Origin: Phormidium tenue FACHB-1052
GTDB taxonomy: Bacteria; Cyanobacteriota; Cyanobacteriia; Phormidesmidales; Phormidesmidaceae
Assembly (NCBI RefSeq): GCF_014696675.1
Contig: NZ_JACJQN010000015.1
Location: 1 to 64,000, forward strand
DNA: 64,000 nt
Reading direction: 5' to 3'
Shown here: in pieces, positions 34,173-42,171 of the stretch
Position numbering within the stretch: position 1 is the first letter of the stretch
Layout: each line of letters starts with the position of its first letter
Notes under the pieces: model-generated
What the model saw: only the letters and a program-made list of their open reading frames with translations
Told to the model about the DNA's origin: nothing
The model's database searches: none
Program-made: the position numbers and the translations under genes

Positions 34173-34460
34173 CTAAAACGGTTCGATTCCTAGGTCAAGC
34201 GCCTGCTGACACCATTGTTCGATGCTGTTCCGGTCGCCCTGGGCCACCAACTCGGTAAACTTGGCTTGGAGAAGCTCTAGTTGGCTCCCCCCTGCGAAAG
34301 GTCCATAGGCCCAAATGCGGAGGTATGCCGCTAGCGTTGCCTGTTCGGCACTGTCCAAGTGCTCTTCAGTGAGCAAGAATTTTTCAACGACGGGGGCCAG
34401 GTTGCCCGATACTTCGTCCTTCCAGTACACCAGGTTGCACATCGTTCCTACTTTCCCCAT
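34173..34460 (-). CDS. Small hypothetical protein (95 aa)
   Basis: MGKVGTMCNLVYWKDEVSGN, then VEKFLLTEEHLDSAEQATLA, then AAYLRIWAYGPFAGGSQLEL and a helical end (SIEQWCQQALDLGIEPF). No membrane segment. A second ATG at residue 7 (34442) is an alternative start. It stands alone between pseudogenes and the transfer operon. Family not recognised, though the sequence pattern is protein-like and not low complexity. Confidence 0.5.
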   Translation of the reverse strand: MGKVGTMCNLVYWKDEVSGNLAPVVEKFLLTEEHLDSAEQATLAAYLRIWAYGPFAGGSQLELLQAKFTELVAQGDRNSIEQWCQQALDLGIEPF

Positions 34461-34724
34461 GTGATCTTCTGTGGTGCGTAATCATCTATTTCCACGTAAA
34501 GACTTGGAAAATACGATCGGACTCTCGCATCCGTAGCCCATCCGTCCACTCACTGCGATCGGTGCCCTTCCCGATGATCCCCAGTTGCAGCCTTGACTCC
34601 CCTGACACAGGAAAGCTGCCCATATGCTTCATGTAGGGCGCGACATCATTGGCTCTGCCCAGGCCATGGCGAACGTGATTCAGGTTGCGGAATTACAGGC
34701 AAGGGGCACCCCCTCGGCGAGGGA

Positions 34725-35852
34725 CTACTTTTTCAAGTTCTGCTGCCTTAGCCGGTGAAACTTCTCCGCTGCGCTATCGGCATAGCTCTTAATCGACTCA
34801 TAGCCCGCCTGGGGGCGAGTGTCGTGGGTCAGCTCAGGATTACCCGAGTACCACTCCGCCGCCACCCGCTTCACCGCCGTGTTCATATTGTGGCCCGCCT
34901 GAATCTGCCGCTGAAGCGCACTCTCCAGCTTGACCCCTACAATCTGCTGCTGAATCTCAGGGTTCTGCAAAAACTCCTGGGGCGACACATCGCGGCCCAA
35001 CACATCGTAATCCCAGCCGCAGTTGCTCTTAGGTTTGCCGTCCCAGGAGCAATTGAGATTCTGCGGCATCACTTGCCCCAGACCCAGCGCCCCCGTGTCA
35101 GGGTTGACGGCAGTATGATCCCCACCCGACTCTTTAATGACGATCGCCTGGTAGAGCGCGATCGTATCCCCCAACCGCTCATTGGGCTTGCGACCATTGA
35201 GCGCCCAGACCAAGTAGCCCTTCTGCGGAGCCTGGGCCACACCGCCTTGTATCTGCTCCCAGTGCAGATGAGCGCCCGTGCTGCCACCCGTGTTACCCGT
35301 CTTGGCCACCACCGCCCCAGCCCGGTGCTCTCCCCCCTTGCAGTGGGACAAGTGAGCCGCCCTAAAGGTGATGTCGGGAAACGCCGAACTGGTCATATCC
35401 GCCACGGTGCCATAGCCCTTCGGGTCACTCCAGCAGCGCACCGACACCCGATCGCCCGCGTAGCCAATGGCATGAACCGACACCCCCTCAGGCGTCGGCA
35501 GGTCAATGCCCGAGTGCATCCGTATCTCTTGGTGGATGGGGTGCATCCGCAGGCCAAAGCCCGAGTTGACCGTGTAGCCTGCGATCACATCGCCCTTGCT
35601 GACGAGGGCCTTGAAGTCATCGTCATAGAACCCAGCCACCGCCTCCGCGACCGCGCTGACTTTCCTGAAGCGAGCCCCCCAGGTTTCATTCGTCTCCTGA
35701 TCGACCATCACCCAGAGTGAGGTGGCGATCGCCCCCACGCAGCCCAGCTTGAGCACCAGCTCGCCCGCCTGCATCGCCGTGCCAATCACGTAGCGCCAGG
35801 TCGGGGGTAACTCCGACCAGTGGGGCTTGTAGTTTCTAACGGTTGAGCTCAC
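34725..35852 (-). CDS. M23 peptidase plus lytic-transglycosylase protein (VirB1-like role)
   Basis: 375 aa, last gene of a minus-strand operon. A hydrophobic segment (residues about 30-50: ELVLKLGCVGAIATSLWVMV) anchors it. A LytM/M23 domain at about 85-215 shows GFGLRMHPIHQEIRMHSGID (His and Asp ligands) and GAHLHWE (second metal-binding HxH). A soluble lytic transglycosylase-like domain at about 235-365 shows the catalytic Glu in IVIKESGGDHTAVN, then TGALGLGQVMP and a late AEWYSGN. Such wall-cutting proteins open peptidoglycan for a T4SS. The combination of both activities in one protein resembles conjugation hydrolases. Its start overlaps the preceding gene by 17 nt. Confidence 0.85.
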   Translation of the reverse strand: MSSTVRNYKPHWSELPPTWRYVIGTAMQAGELVLKLGCVGAIATSLWVMVDQETNETWGARFRKVSAVAEAVAGFYDDDFKALVSKGDVIAGYTVNSGFGLRMHPIHQEIRMHSGIDLPTPEGVSVHAIGYAGDRVSVRCWSDPKGYGTVADMTSSAFPDITFRAAHLSHCKGGEHRAGAVVAKTGNTGGSTGAHLHWEQIQGGVAQAPQKGYLVWALNGRKPNERLGDTIALYQAIVIKESGGDHTAVNPDTGALGLGQVMPQNLNCSWDGKPKSNCGWDYDVLGRDVSPQEFLQNPEIQQQIVGVKLESALQRQIQAGHNMNTAVKRVAAEWYSGNPELTHDTRPQAGYESIKSYADSAAEKFHRLRQQNLKK

Positions 35853-36258
35853 TGTGGGTCACCTCCCCCTCCGTCACCGTCACATCAAGGGCCAGGCCAT
35901 TGTCCAAAGCCCAGCGATAGATCCCGTTACCCAGGGCGCAGGCAGGTTGCCCCAACCACTCCAGGGCGATCGCCTCCGACTCCCCCACCAGTGCCTTGCG
36001 CAGCTCTGCCTTGGTGGCATCGAGGGCCACCGGGTCAGGGGCTACCGCCACACAGGCTTGCAGACGGGCATCCTCGCCAGACAGGCGATGCACCAGCTGC
36101 CACGCCGCAGGTTGGTGGGTGTTGACCCACGACCTCACCCCATAGATTGGGTTGTAGAACTGCCCCCGGCCCAGCTGCTTGAGGTCTAAAAACGCGGCCC
36201 CGACGAACAACGCCGCCAGGGCCAGCAGGTACCGGGTTCTGATTCGCCAGAACAGCAT
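35836..36258 (-). CDS. Single-TM hypothetical protein of transfer operon (140 aa)
   Basis: N-terminal membrane segment RYLLALAALFVGAAFLDL (about residues 9-26) after a basic start (FWRIRTR), then an outer domain with two Cys (LQACVAV, LGQPACALG). Not recognised. It lies 2 nt after the upstream gene and overlaps the M23/transglycosylase gene, so it probably works in the same envelope-spanning assembly. Confidence 0.6.
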   Translation of the reverse strand: MLFWRIRTRYLLALAALFVGAAFLDLKQLGRGQFYNPIYGVRSWVNTHQPAAWQLVHRLSGEDARLQACVAVAPDPVALDATKAELRKALVGESEAIALEWLGQPACALGNGIYRWALDNGLALDVTVTEGEVTHSELNR

Positions 36259-36260
36259 CG

Positions 36261-36809
36261 CTACTCCCCGACCTTCACCGCGCGAGTGTAGGGACGGGTT
36301 TCAATCGGCTGCCCCACCCGCTCCTCCCCGGTCAAGACCTTATGAGCGCTGCCCGCGATGCTCTGAGTCGGCACCACCAACATCGCCCCGAAGTTCGTCC
36401 CCGCCACCACCGGGTTCCAAATATCGCCCCCAGCTTTGACCGCCGAACCCTGGAGGACATTTAGCCCCGCCGATAGCACAAACAGCCCACCCCACACCGA
36501 GATAAAAGCTCCACCCATCGTTTGCAGGGGATGGTTCTTCAAACAGCTCAGAGCCGCCCGAATCACCGGGAACACGCTCCAGGGATCGGTGCTGGGAGTG
36601 ATAACAAAGATCGGCTTGCGCTTGCCGCTGGTGGCATCGAACCAGCCACCATCCTGCACGTTAGAGCGCATGGCATTGCGTGGCGCGAGCTGGACACCGC
36701 TGCCCCGACCCGGTGAGGATAGCTGAGGCGTGATGTCAATAATTTGCCCGTCGATAATCTCAGGGCCATTGTTGCCGTTAGCGAGTTGATTGTTCTTGGA
36801 GCTAGCCAT
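36261..36809 (-). CDS. Hypothetical membrane protein of transfer operon (182 aa)
   Basis: The first ~65 residues are hydrophilic with a Pro/Ser/Gly-rich part (QLSSPGRGSGVQLAP). Moderately hydrophobic stretches (PLQTMGGAFISVWGGLFVLS, AGTNFGAMLVVPTQSIAG) follow. Its start overlaps the ATPase stop by 1 nt (36809). No family recognised; context places it in the DNA-transfer operon between the ATPase and the cell-wall hydrolase. Confidence 0.6.
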   Translation of the reverse strand: MASSKNNQLANGNNGPEIIDGQIIDITPQLSSPGRGSGVQLAPRNAMRSNVQDGGWFDATSGKRKPIFVITPSTDPWSVFPVIRAALSCLKNHPLQTMGGAFISVWGGLFVLSAGLNVLQGSAVKAGGDIWNPVVAGTNFGAMLVVPTQSIAGSAHKVLTGEERVGQPIETRPYTRAVKVGE

Positions 36810-38071
36810 TAGGAATTTTCCTCAATGATGGATTTGATACGGTCAAACAAGTCACAGCCCTCCTGGTACTTGTGCCCCTGGTAGCCCAGCACCTCCTTGA
36901 TCACCTTGGAGCGCGACATCCCCTGGGCCAGGGCGTTGGTTACCGCGATGATCAGGGGCAGATCTGGCCCCTGGGAGGCCTTTTGAAACTCGGTTCGGTT
37001 TGTAACCGATTCGGCTGTATGCGCTGCTGTGCCGTGGTTACCGCGAGTTAGGCCACCGGTTATCGAGGCCGAACTTAGTTCGGGCACTTCATAGGCCACC
37101 ATCGGTAGCCATTCCTTGATTTCTGAGTGGTAAAAGACCGCCTGCTTGGGTGAGAACGATCGCTCAAAAATCACCTCATCCTCAATCGGTGGAATGCTGG
37201 TGTCAGACTTCCGCAAGCTCTCTAGATGGCTCTGGCTGCTGGGGCTCTGAATGGTGAGCAAATCAAACGTGGCTCTCATGCCACCGCTGACCCCAATATC
37301 GCCCACCAGCGACGACTGAGTAATGGCCCACAGCGCCCGGTCGTCCGTCTCCCCCGACGACAGCTCCATGGTGAGCTGCGACTTGAGGAACCCCTCGTAC
37401 CAGGTTTTAAAAGCTGTCTTCATCATCGCCAGCTCGTCGATGATCAGCACCTTGGGGCGCTGAGGCAGCTGTCGCCAGGCGAAGATGAACCGCTGCATCT
37501 GCTCGCAGATGTCGTCAATGTCTTCCTTGGATTCCAACGAATCTGCCATGAACCCGAGCACGTTGTCGGCCTGCTCCCAGTAGCCGTGCTCCTTGGGGTG
37601 GTACTTAGGCTGAATCACCCACACCACTGCGCCCTGTTTCACCTGGGCCTGCCGGTAAGCGTGAGCCACCGTCAACCCCTTGCCGACCCGAGGGTTAGCC
37701 GAGATTAAGGTAGGCCGCATACGAGCGGCGAGAATAGCGGCAGGGTTGCCGACCCGGAAAGACTCGGTCGCACCAGCAAAAGGCACCTGCCCGTTCCAGC
37801 TCTGGGGCTCGGGTTGAATCTGAGGGCCTGCGATCGCCACCTTAGGCTGTTCTCCCCCCAAGGCCCAGGCCACCCCGCAACCGACGGCCACAGCTCCAAA
37901 GGCGATTGCTGCAGGCAGATAGGGATAGGTTTTCTCGTAGCGAATCTGAGCCCCATTGGCGAAGGCTTCCAGGTCAGCGGGGGTGAGATTGCTGGCAGGC
38001 CGTTGCAGACCACAGAACAGCCCCAGAGCCGCCGCTCCAACCGAGCCATAGAGCAAGTAATGCTGCTTCAT
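36809..38071 (-). CDS. Membrane-linked ATPase, possible coupling protein
   Basis: 420 aa. Two hydrophobic segments near the N-terminus (about 6-22 and 53-72) are followed by a P-loop-like motif SANPRVGKGL (124-133) and Walker B VLIIDEL (D212, E213). The C-terminal part has an HTH-like helical segment (GMSRSKVIKEVLGYQGHKY). Two N-terminal TM helices plus a cytosolic ATPase is the plan of type IV coupling proteins and FtsK/TraD-like motors, but it is shorter than VirD4. It overlaps its neighbours on both sides. Coupling the relaxase-DNA complex to the secretion channel is inferred. Confidence 0.65.
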   Translation of the reverse strand: MKQHYLLYGSVGAAALGLFCGLQRPASNLTPADLEAFANGAQIRYEKTYPYLPAAIAFGAVAVGCGVAWALGGEQPKVAIAGPQIQPEPQSWNGQVPFAGATESFRVGNPAAILAARMRPTLISANPRVGKGLTVAHAYRQAQVKQGAVVWVIQPKYHPKEHGYWEQADNVLGFMADSLESKEDIDDICEQMQRFIFAWRQLPQRPKVLIIDELAMMKTAFKTWYEGFLKSQLTMELSSGETDDRALWAITQSSLVGDIGVSGGMRATFDLLTIQSPSSQSHLESLRKSDTSIPPIEDEVIFERSFSPKQAVFYHSEIKEWLPMVAYEVPELSSASITGGLTRGNHGTAAHTAESVTNRTEFQKASQGPDLPLIIAVTNALAQGMSRSKVIKEVLGYQGHKYQEGCDLFDRIKSIIEENS

Positions 38072-38301
38072 CGAACTCCCCTCCCGAATCGCACCGCTAC
38101 GGCTCGAACGGCTGACAGCACCAGCAGAAACACCCCCCAGCCCAGCAGCAGCGCGACCAGAAAATCCGCCAGTCGCGTCAAGACCATAATCAGGACGATG
38201 CCGGTTAGGGGGGCGATAATGGCGGTTTGGAGTAGATGCTCAGGCGTTGAACGCCACAGCAGAAACCAGATGAAATGGGTGTAGTTAATCGCGTACTTCA
38301 T
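38068..38301 (-). CDS. Small two-TM protein of transfer operon (77 aa)
   Basis: Hydrophobic segments LQTAIIAPLTGIVLIMVLTR and FLVALLLGWGVFLLVLSAVR separated by a short loop; basic C-terminus (VAVRFGRGVR). It overlaps the upstream gene by 17 nt and the ATPase gene by 4 nt. Likely a small membrane component of the same apparatus; family unknown. Confidence 0.6.
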   Translation of the reverse strand: MKYAINYTHFIWFLLWRSTPEHLLQTAIIAPLTGIVLIMVLTRLADFLVALLLGWGVFLLVLSAVRAVAVRFGRGVR

Positions 38302-38947
38302 GGGCCTGCACCTCTTTAGACAAGGAGTGTTGCCGGTCGTGGTACTGCACCAGGTTCTCGATCGCGACCACCGCCAAGTTGGTCGGCGGGTCTTGGGGCA
38401 GGGCCGTCATCGACCGAGCTGCCTCCACGGCCTCAACTCGGAAGAGTGCCGCATTAGCCTGTCGCCAATCGCGATCGCCCTTGGCGGCATCTAACATCAC
38501 CTGGGCATCGCGCTGGTAGCGGTTGAGGGGGCAGATAATCTGCTGCTGGTAACACGGGTCAGTGGGTTTTAGAACGTCCTGTTCCGCCTGCTGGCGGTAG
38601 CGATAGGCCTCATTGTTGAGCACCGACCGACCGACATCGGCCAGCACCAAACGGCTGTCTTCGTAGTTGCCGGAGAGCCGGTCTTGAGCCGCTGCCAACA
38701 CGTTTTCGTAGTTGGGGGTGGGCAGTTCGCTCTGATAGGTGCCCTCGTCGCCCGTGCGACCAGACTGAGCAAAGGCGAAGGCAATACCGGAGATGGCCGC
38801 CACCGCGATGCCACCGGCAGCCCAGTAACGGCGGTTTTGCCACCAGGGAACGGGGGCCAGGTAGATGTTTTGAATAGGCGATGCACCGCCAACGACCTCG
38901 CGACGGTACGCGAGGGGGACGGCAGGGGGAGTGAATTTGGCTTCCAT
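38285..38947 (-). CDS. Single-TM hypothetical protein of transfer operon (220 aa)
   Basis: Short cytoplasmic start, basic patch (WWQNRRYW), then a TM segment AAGGIAVAAISGIAFAFA (about residues 44-61), then a helical soluble domain with a Cys pair (TDPCYQQQIICPLNRYQRDA) that could form a disulfide. A single-pass inner-membrane protein with a large outer domain fits a T4SS scaffold such as the VirB8 type, but sequence similarity is not evident. The 64-bp gap to the upstream gene holds only a tiny hydrophobic frame. Confidence 0.55.
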   Translation of the reverse strand: MEAKFTPPAVPLAYRREVVGGASPIQNIYLAPVPWWQNRRYWAAGGIAVAAISGIAFAFAQSGRTGDEGTYQSELPTPNYENVLAAAQDRLSGNYEDSRLVLADVGRSVLNNEAYRYRQQAEQDVLKPTDPCYQQQIICPLNRYQRDAQVMLDAAKGDRDWRQANAALFRVEAVEAARSMTALPQDPPTNLAVVAIENLVQYHDRQHSLSKEVQAHEVRD

Positions 38948-39011
38948 GATGGTTACAACCAGAGTTACGGCGTTAACAGGATGAAAACGGCGGTTATTAG
39001 GGCTAAACCCA

Positions 39012-39530
39012 CTAACCAGTAGCGGTGGTATCGGGCGTGTCTACAACGACGCCCAGTTCCTTTCCCACGGTTTGTTGCAGTTGCGCGTGGGTGGACAGGG
39101 CAGTGTTCATCTCGGTAATGGCCATCTCGTGGCCCAGCTGGCGACCCGACTCAGCCGCCATGCCCAGCAGGGCGTTCCTAAAACTGGCCTGATTGCCCTT
39201 AAACGCGCCCAGCGCCTGGGTGAGCTGCTGCTGTTGCAGGTGGCGGCTGAGCTCGCTGTTGACGCCCCGAGTTGCCAACGGCGGAGGCGTGTAAACCGAT
39301 AAACCACTGCCTAGAACCTCGACGTGCTGCGCAGGCTCGGTGGGCGGTTTATCAGGGATAAACAGAGTTTGAGCGATGCTGTCCTGTTCAGCCGGACTCA
39401 GCAGTGTGGGTAAACCCTTGCCCTGGGGAGTTCCCGAGATACCCAGGGCGGTCATCTTGCGCCCGATTTCGGTGTGGGACACCCCACAGACCTCGGCAAA
39501 CTTGCGAATCGATAGTGGTTGACGTTCCAC
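39012..39530 (-). CDS. HTH protein, first gene of transfer operon (172 aa)
   Basis: N-terminal helix-turn-helix: RQPLSIRKFAEVCGVSHTEI, GRKMTALGISGTPQGKGLPT. Then a linker and a helical C-terminal part (LSRHLQQQQLTQALGAFKGN). A DNA-binding role is likely, as autoregulator or relaxosome part. Its promoter region holds the nested GTTCCA inverted repeats at 39588-39624, which it or the divergent RHH protein may bind. Confidence 0.65.
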   Translation of the reverse strand: MERQPLSIRKFAEVCGVSHTEIGRKMTALGISGTPQGKGLPTLLSPAEQDSIAQTLFIPDKPPTEPAQHVEVLGSGLSVYTPPPLATRGVNSELSRHLQQQQLTQALGAFKGNQASFRNALLGMAAESGRQLGHEMAITEMNTALSTHAQLQQTVGKELGVVVDTPDTTATG

Positions 39531-39587
39531 GTCGTTACACCTCTTGGTTACAGCTCGAAACTTCGGTAAACCAATGCTTTAGGCAGT

Positions 39588-39624
39588 TTGGTGGAACCTG
39601 GTTGTTCCAGTTGCGTTCCACCAA
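39588..39624. promoter_or_regulatory. Operator-like inverted repeats between divergent operons
   Basis: TTGGTGGAAC and GTTCCACCAA are perfect 10-bp inverted arms; nested inside is TGGAAC/GTTCCA. About 40 bp further on, AGCTATCT is repeated with TCAGCTATAAATA between (39645-39680). The location between the transfer operon and a divergent RHH gene suits a shared operator. Confidence 0.6.
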
Positions 39625-39730
39625 TGGTTACAGTGATAGCATAAAGCTATCTAATCAGCTATAAATAAGCTATCTTTGTGGGTAATAAGTTACGGAGTAG
39701 CTAGCCAGTAGTAGGATCAAGGCGAAATTT

Positions 39731-39919
39731 ATGGTCGTTTCTGTGTCTAAGCGCTACTTCATCACGCTGCCCGATGGCATAGCCGATGCCCTTGATCGAT
39801 GGGCAGAATCGGAACGCAATAAGCCCAGTACGTTGGCTGCGTTCTTGGTGGAGGCTGCCGTCAGGGAAGCCGATGGACAGGGCAAGATTCCCCCAGCAAC
39901 AGTAGAGGGCGACAAGTGA
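39731..39919 (+). CDS. Ribbon-helix-helix (CopG-like) regulator (62 aa)
   Basis: Start VVSVSKRYFITLPDGIADAL gives one beta strand (KRYFITLP) followed by two helices (IADALDRWAESE, TLAAFLVEAAVREA), the RHH plan of CopG/MetJ-like regulators. Divergent from the transfer operon and next to a palindromic operator-like site. It probably controls the divergent promoters, as small RHH proteins do on conjugative plasmids. The start ATG 39731 follows GGCGAAATTT with no strong ribosome binding site. Confidence 0.7.
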   Translation: MVVSVSKRYFITLPDGIADALDRWAESERNKPSTLAAFLVEAAVREADGQGKIPPATVEGDK

Positions 39920-39959
39920 GCACTACTGTGACACGGCGAAACGTGCTGTTACCGACAGC

Positions 39960-40158
39960 AACGTCCGTGCGATCGAGGCATGCGCCGCTGTTGGGCCAGG
40001 TCAGATTGAGGCTTGGGCAGGGTGCGATCAAACTTGGTAACGGCCTCTCCATGCCAAGCATAGAGACCGCTTTGGATCTGGAGACAAGTACAGTGAGGCT
40101 CCAGCCGTGCTCAATTTTGATGAAGAGCAATTTGGCCAACAGTCTGTTGGTCAATTAG
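39960..40158 (-). pseudogene. YhcG/PDDEXK-nuclease remnant
   Basis: Minus-strand segments read LLAKLLFIKIEHGWSLTVLV and, after a frame change, EAVTKFDRTLPKPQSDLAQQ. These match ENGWSRDILVMQIE and GAVTNFERVLPAPQSDLAQQ of the intact gene at 40168-41244. It is a decayed second copy, so the plus-strand open frame here (39916-40158) is not a gene. Confidence 0.75.
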
Positions 40159-40167
40159 AGAACAGAG

Positions 40168-41244
40168 CTAATCTTCGGGAGACTGCTTTTCCTCGTCCTC
40201 TATCTCTTCAATAGCAGTATTCAGTTCCAGCTCAAACTGTTCTACCGTAGGCAAGCTGCTCTGAATATCTGGGGGAAGTTCCCCCTGGGTTTGAAAGGTT
40301 GAAACGCCAATTGGCTGCTGCGTTCCTTGGAGCGCATACTCCACTATAGTTTTGTCTTTGCTCCGGCAGAGAATAATGCCGATCGTCGGATCGTCGCGAT
40401 CGCCCCGAAGTAGATTATCGACTGCAGCAACGTAGAAGCTCATTTGGCCTGAATGCTGCGGTTCAAACTCGCGCATTTTGAGATCTACCACCACATAGCA
40501 GTGGAGCTTGACGTGGTAGAAGAGGATGTCGAGTCGGTACTCCTTGCCACTGACGACGAGGGGATACTGACTGCCCAGAAATGAGAAGCCCATGCCGAGT
40601 TCGAGGAGAAAGTCGCGGATATGGTCCACGAGGCCCCGCTCCAAATCGCGCTCTTGAGCCTCTTCTGCCAGGGTGAGGAAGTCGAAGTTGTAAGGGTCTT
40701 TGACGAGCTGCTGGGCGAGGTCAGACTGAGGAGCAGGAAGGACTCGTTCGAAGTTAGTGACAGCGCCACCTAATCGGGCGAATAGATCGCTTTCAATCTG
40801 CATCACGAGAATGTCGCGGCTCCACCCGTTTTCTACTGCTTTGTGGGCGTACCACAATCGCGCTTGTTGCTCTTTTAGCTTGGTGAGGAGGGCGATGTTG
40901 TGACGCCAGGGCAATTGGCCAACGCTGCGTTGACCTATTTCTTCTTCGCTATACGCCTCGGCGAACGCCCTCATATATTTGAGGTTTGTCTGGGAAAAGC
41001 CGCTGATGTCTGGAAACTCCCGCTTCAAATCTTTAGCCAAGCGCTCAATGACCTTGCCACCCCAGCCTTGATCCTGTTGGCGGGTCAAGATTTCGTTACC
41101 AATCTGCCAGTAGAGATGAATGAGCTCCTGATTGACGGCGAGGGCTGCCTTGACCTGGGCCGTGCGGATGCGTGACTTGAGCCCATTGAGGAAATCAGCG
41201 TAGTTGTCGTCAGAGAAGAGGGAGGACTGTTTCGGCATGAGCAA
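40168..41244 (-). CDS. YhcG/DUF1016-type PDDEXK nuclease-domain protein
   Basis: 358 aa. The N-terminal DUF1016 part (LIHLYWQIGNEILTRQQDQG-WGGKVIERLAKDLKREFP-GFS-TNLKYMR) and the C-terminal PDDEXK nuclease domain (LGSQYPLVVSGKEYRLDILF, with D; CYVVVDLKMREFEPQHSGQM, with D-x-K; then DDPTIGIILCRSKDKTIVEYAL) are clear. YhcG-type proteins are frequent on mobile DNA and are linked to restriction-like or Holliday-type DNA processing; the target here is not known. A start at MPKQSS (residue 3) is equally likely. Monocistronic, with a broken duplicate downstream. Confidence 0.88.
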   Translation of the reverse strand: MLMPKQSSLFSDDNYADFLNGLKSRIRTAQVKAALAVNQELIHLYWQIGNEILTRQQDQGWGGKVIERLAKDLKREFPDISGFSQTNLKYMRAFAEAYSEEEIGQRSVGQLPWRHNIALLTKLKEQQARLWYAHKAVENGWSRDILVMQIESDLFARLGGAVTNFERVLPAPQSDLAQQLVKDPYNFDFLTLAEEAQERDLERGLVDHIRDFLLELGMGFSFLGSQYPLVVSGKEYRLDILFYHVKLHCYVVVDLKMREFEPQHSGQMSFYVAAVDNLLRGDRDDPTIGIILCRSKDKTIVEYALQGTQQPIGVSTFQTQGELPPDIQSSLPTVEQFELELNTAIEEIEDEEKQSPED

Positions 41245-41359
41245 GACTATAACAGGGCTTTAGTGATGCTTGATAGTTGGCCATCTGGCGTTGCTGAGCA
41301 GCAGTATGATTTCGCAAAAAAATGAACGAGATCCCAATACCTACAGAGATCGATTTATA

Positions 41360-41416
41360 CCTAAAATCAGCAACTGCGCCTGGGCGATCGCCGCTATAGG
41401 CGTTGCTGATTTTAGG
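41360..41416. repeat. 15-bp inverted repeat with HIP1 in the loop
   Basis: CCTAAAATCAGCAAC (41360-41374) and GTTGCTGATTTTAGG (41402-41416) are perfect arms; the 27-bp loop contains GGCGATCGCC. It may be a transposon end pair, a terminator for leftward transcripts, or a small RNA element. No target duplication was found. Confidence 0.6.
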
Positions 41417-41546
41417 GTATCTGTTCCCTGCTGCCCAATGGACCCGAGCCACAGTGAAGCAGTACCGTATTCAGCGCCAAGCCAATGGCGACTATTACTT
41501 TGCGCGGGTTGTAGATCGGCCCCCCCGGCAGCACATCAGCACCTGA

Positions 41547-42038
41547 TTGGTAGATAAGGCGTTGCGTCGGGCCTGTGACCTGCTGGGGCTTGAGGAGGTG
41601 AGTACGATCCTTGTCTAGGTGTTATTTAGCAGGAAAATAAAAAATCCCAATCCCCAAAACCTTTTGCACAAGAGGGTTAGCTGGAATAACAAACTGCATC
41701 TCAATCAGACTTCCTTGTCATCAAGAATGGTTTATTGAGAATTTTCCTGAAGGTTTTAGAAATTCTGGGCATTAGTTCAAGTGAACTATGAAGCTCCTGG
41801 TCATGACATAGCAACAGTTTCGTTTTTTCTCTGGTCTAAGAAAAACACCTAGACAACTATCGAGGTGAGTACACATACCTTTAGGCGATCGCTGGCCACC
41901 CATCTCTATGATGCAGGGGTGCCATTGCGGCAGATTATGGCGATTACGGGCCATGCGAGTTTGGCGTCGCTGACCAGCTGCCTGAACCTGGAGCAGCGGG
42001 CGGCGGGGGATGCGTTGTTGGGGTTCTTTGCGGAGTAG
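41547..42038 (+). pseudogene. Tyrosine recombinase (integrase) C-terminal fragment
   Basis: LVDKALRRACDLLGLEEVST, then the 256-bp MITE, then HTFRRSLATHLYDAGVPLRQ, IMAITGHASLASLTSCLNLE and AGDALLGFFAE-stop. Removing the MITE with one 11-bp target copy joins EEVST-HTFRRS in frame. HTFRR and ITGH are integrase box II residues; where the catalytic Tyr is expected the sequence has Cys (LTSCLNL), so it was dead or divergent. The N-terminal part is missing. Confidence 0.8.
41606..41861. mobile_element. 256-bp MITE with 11-bp target duplication
   Basis: Arms GATCCTTGTCTAGGTGTT and AACACCTAGACAACTATC are inverted repeats (16 of 18). GAGGTGAGTAC flanks it at 41595-41605 and 41862-41872. It has no ORF of its own. 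An 11-bp duplication is in the range of IS4-type elements, unlike the 5-bp duplication of the other MITE. Excision restores the integrase frame, confirming the borders. Confidence 0.88.
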
Positions 42039-42049
42039 GGCGTTTAACC

Positions 42050-42085
42050 CAGCGGTATCTGGAGGTGTCGGGGGAGGAGAGGGTG
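42050..42085 (+). repeat. 36-bp direct repeat, left copy (integrase 3' end)
   Basis: A 36-bp word beginning CAGCGGTATCTGGAGGTGTC is identical at 42050-42085 and 46967-47002. In the second location it encodes QRYLEVSGEERV, an integrase C-terminus with the catalytic Tyr. The copies bracket the 42-45.6 kb genes and the intact IS. Confidence 0.9.
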
Positions 42086-42171
42086 GATGTGACTACGTAA
42101 CTGTAGATCAACTCGCTATAGTAGGAGTCGGCGCTTTAGATAATTATTAATAAATCTAGGAACATTAAAAA

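Noticed and set aside
34755-35720. 321-aa plus frame opposite the M23/transglycosylase gene
   Set aside because: Antisense shadow; the minus-strand protein has clear catalytic motifs.
39916-40158. 80-aa plus frame
   Set aside because: Antisense to the YhcG remnant whose homology is on the minus strand.
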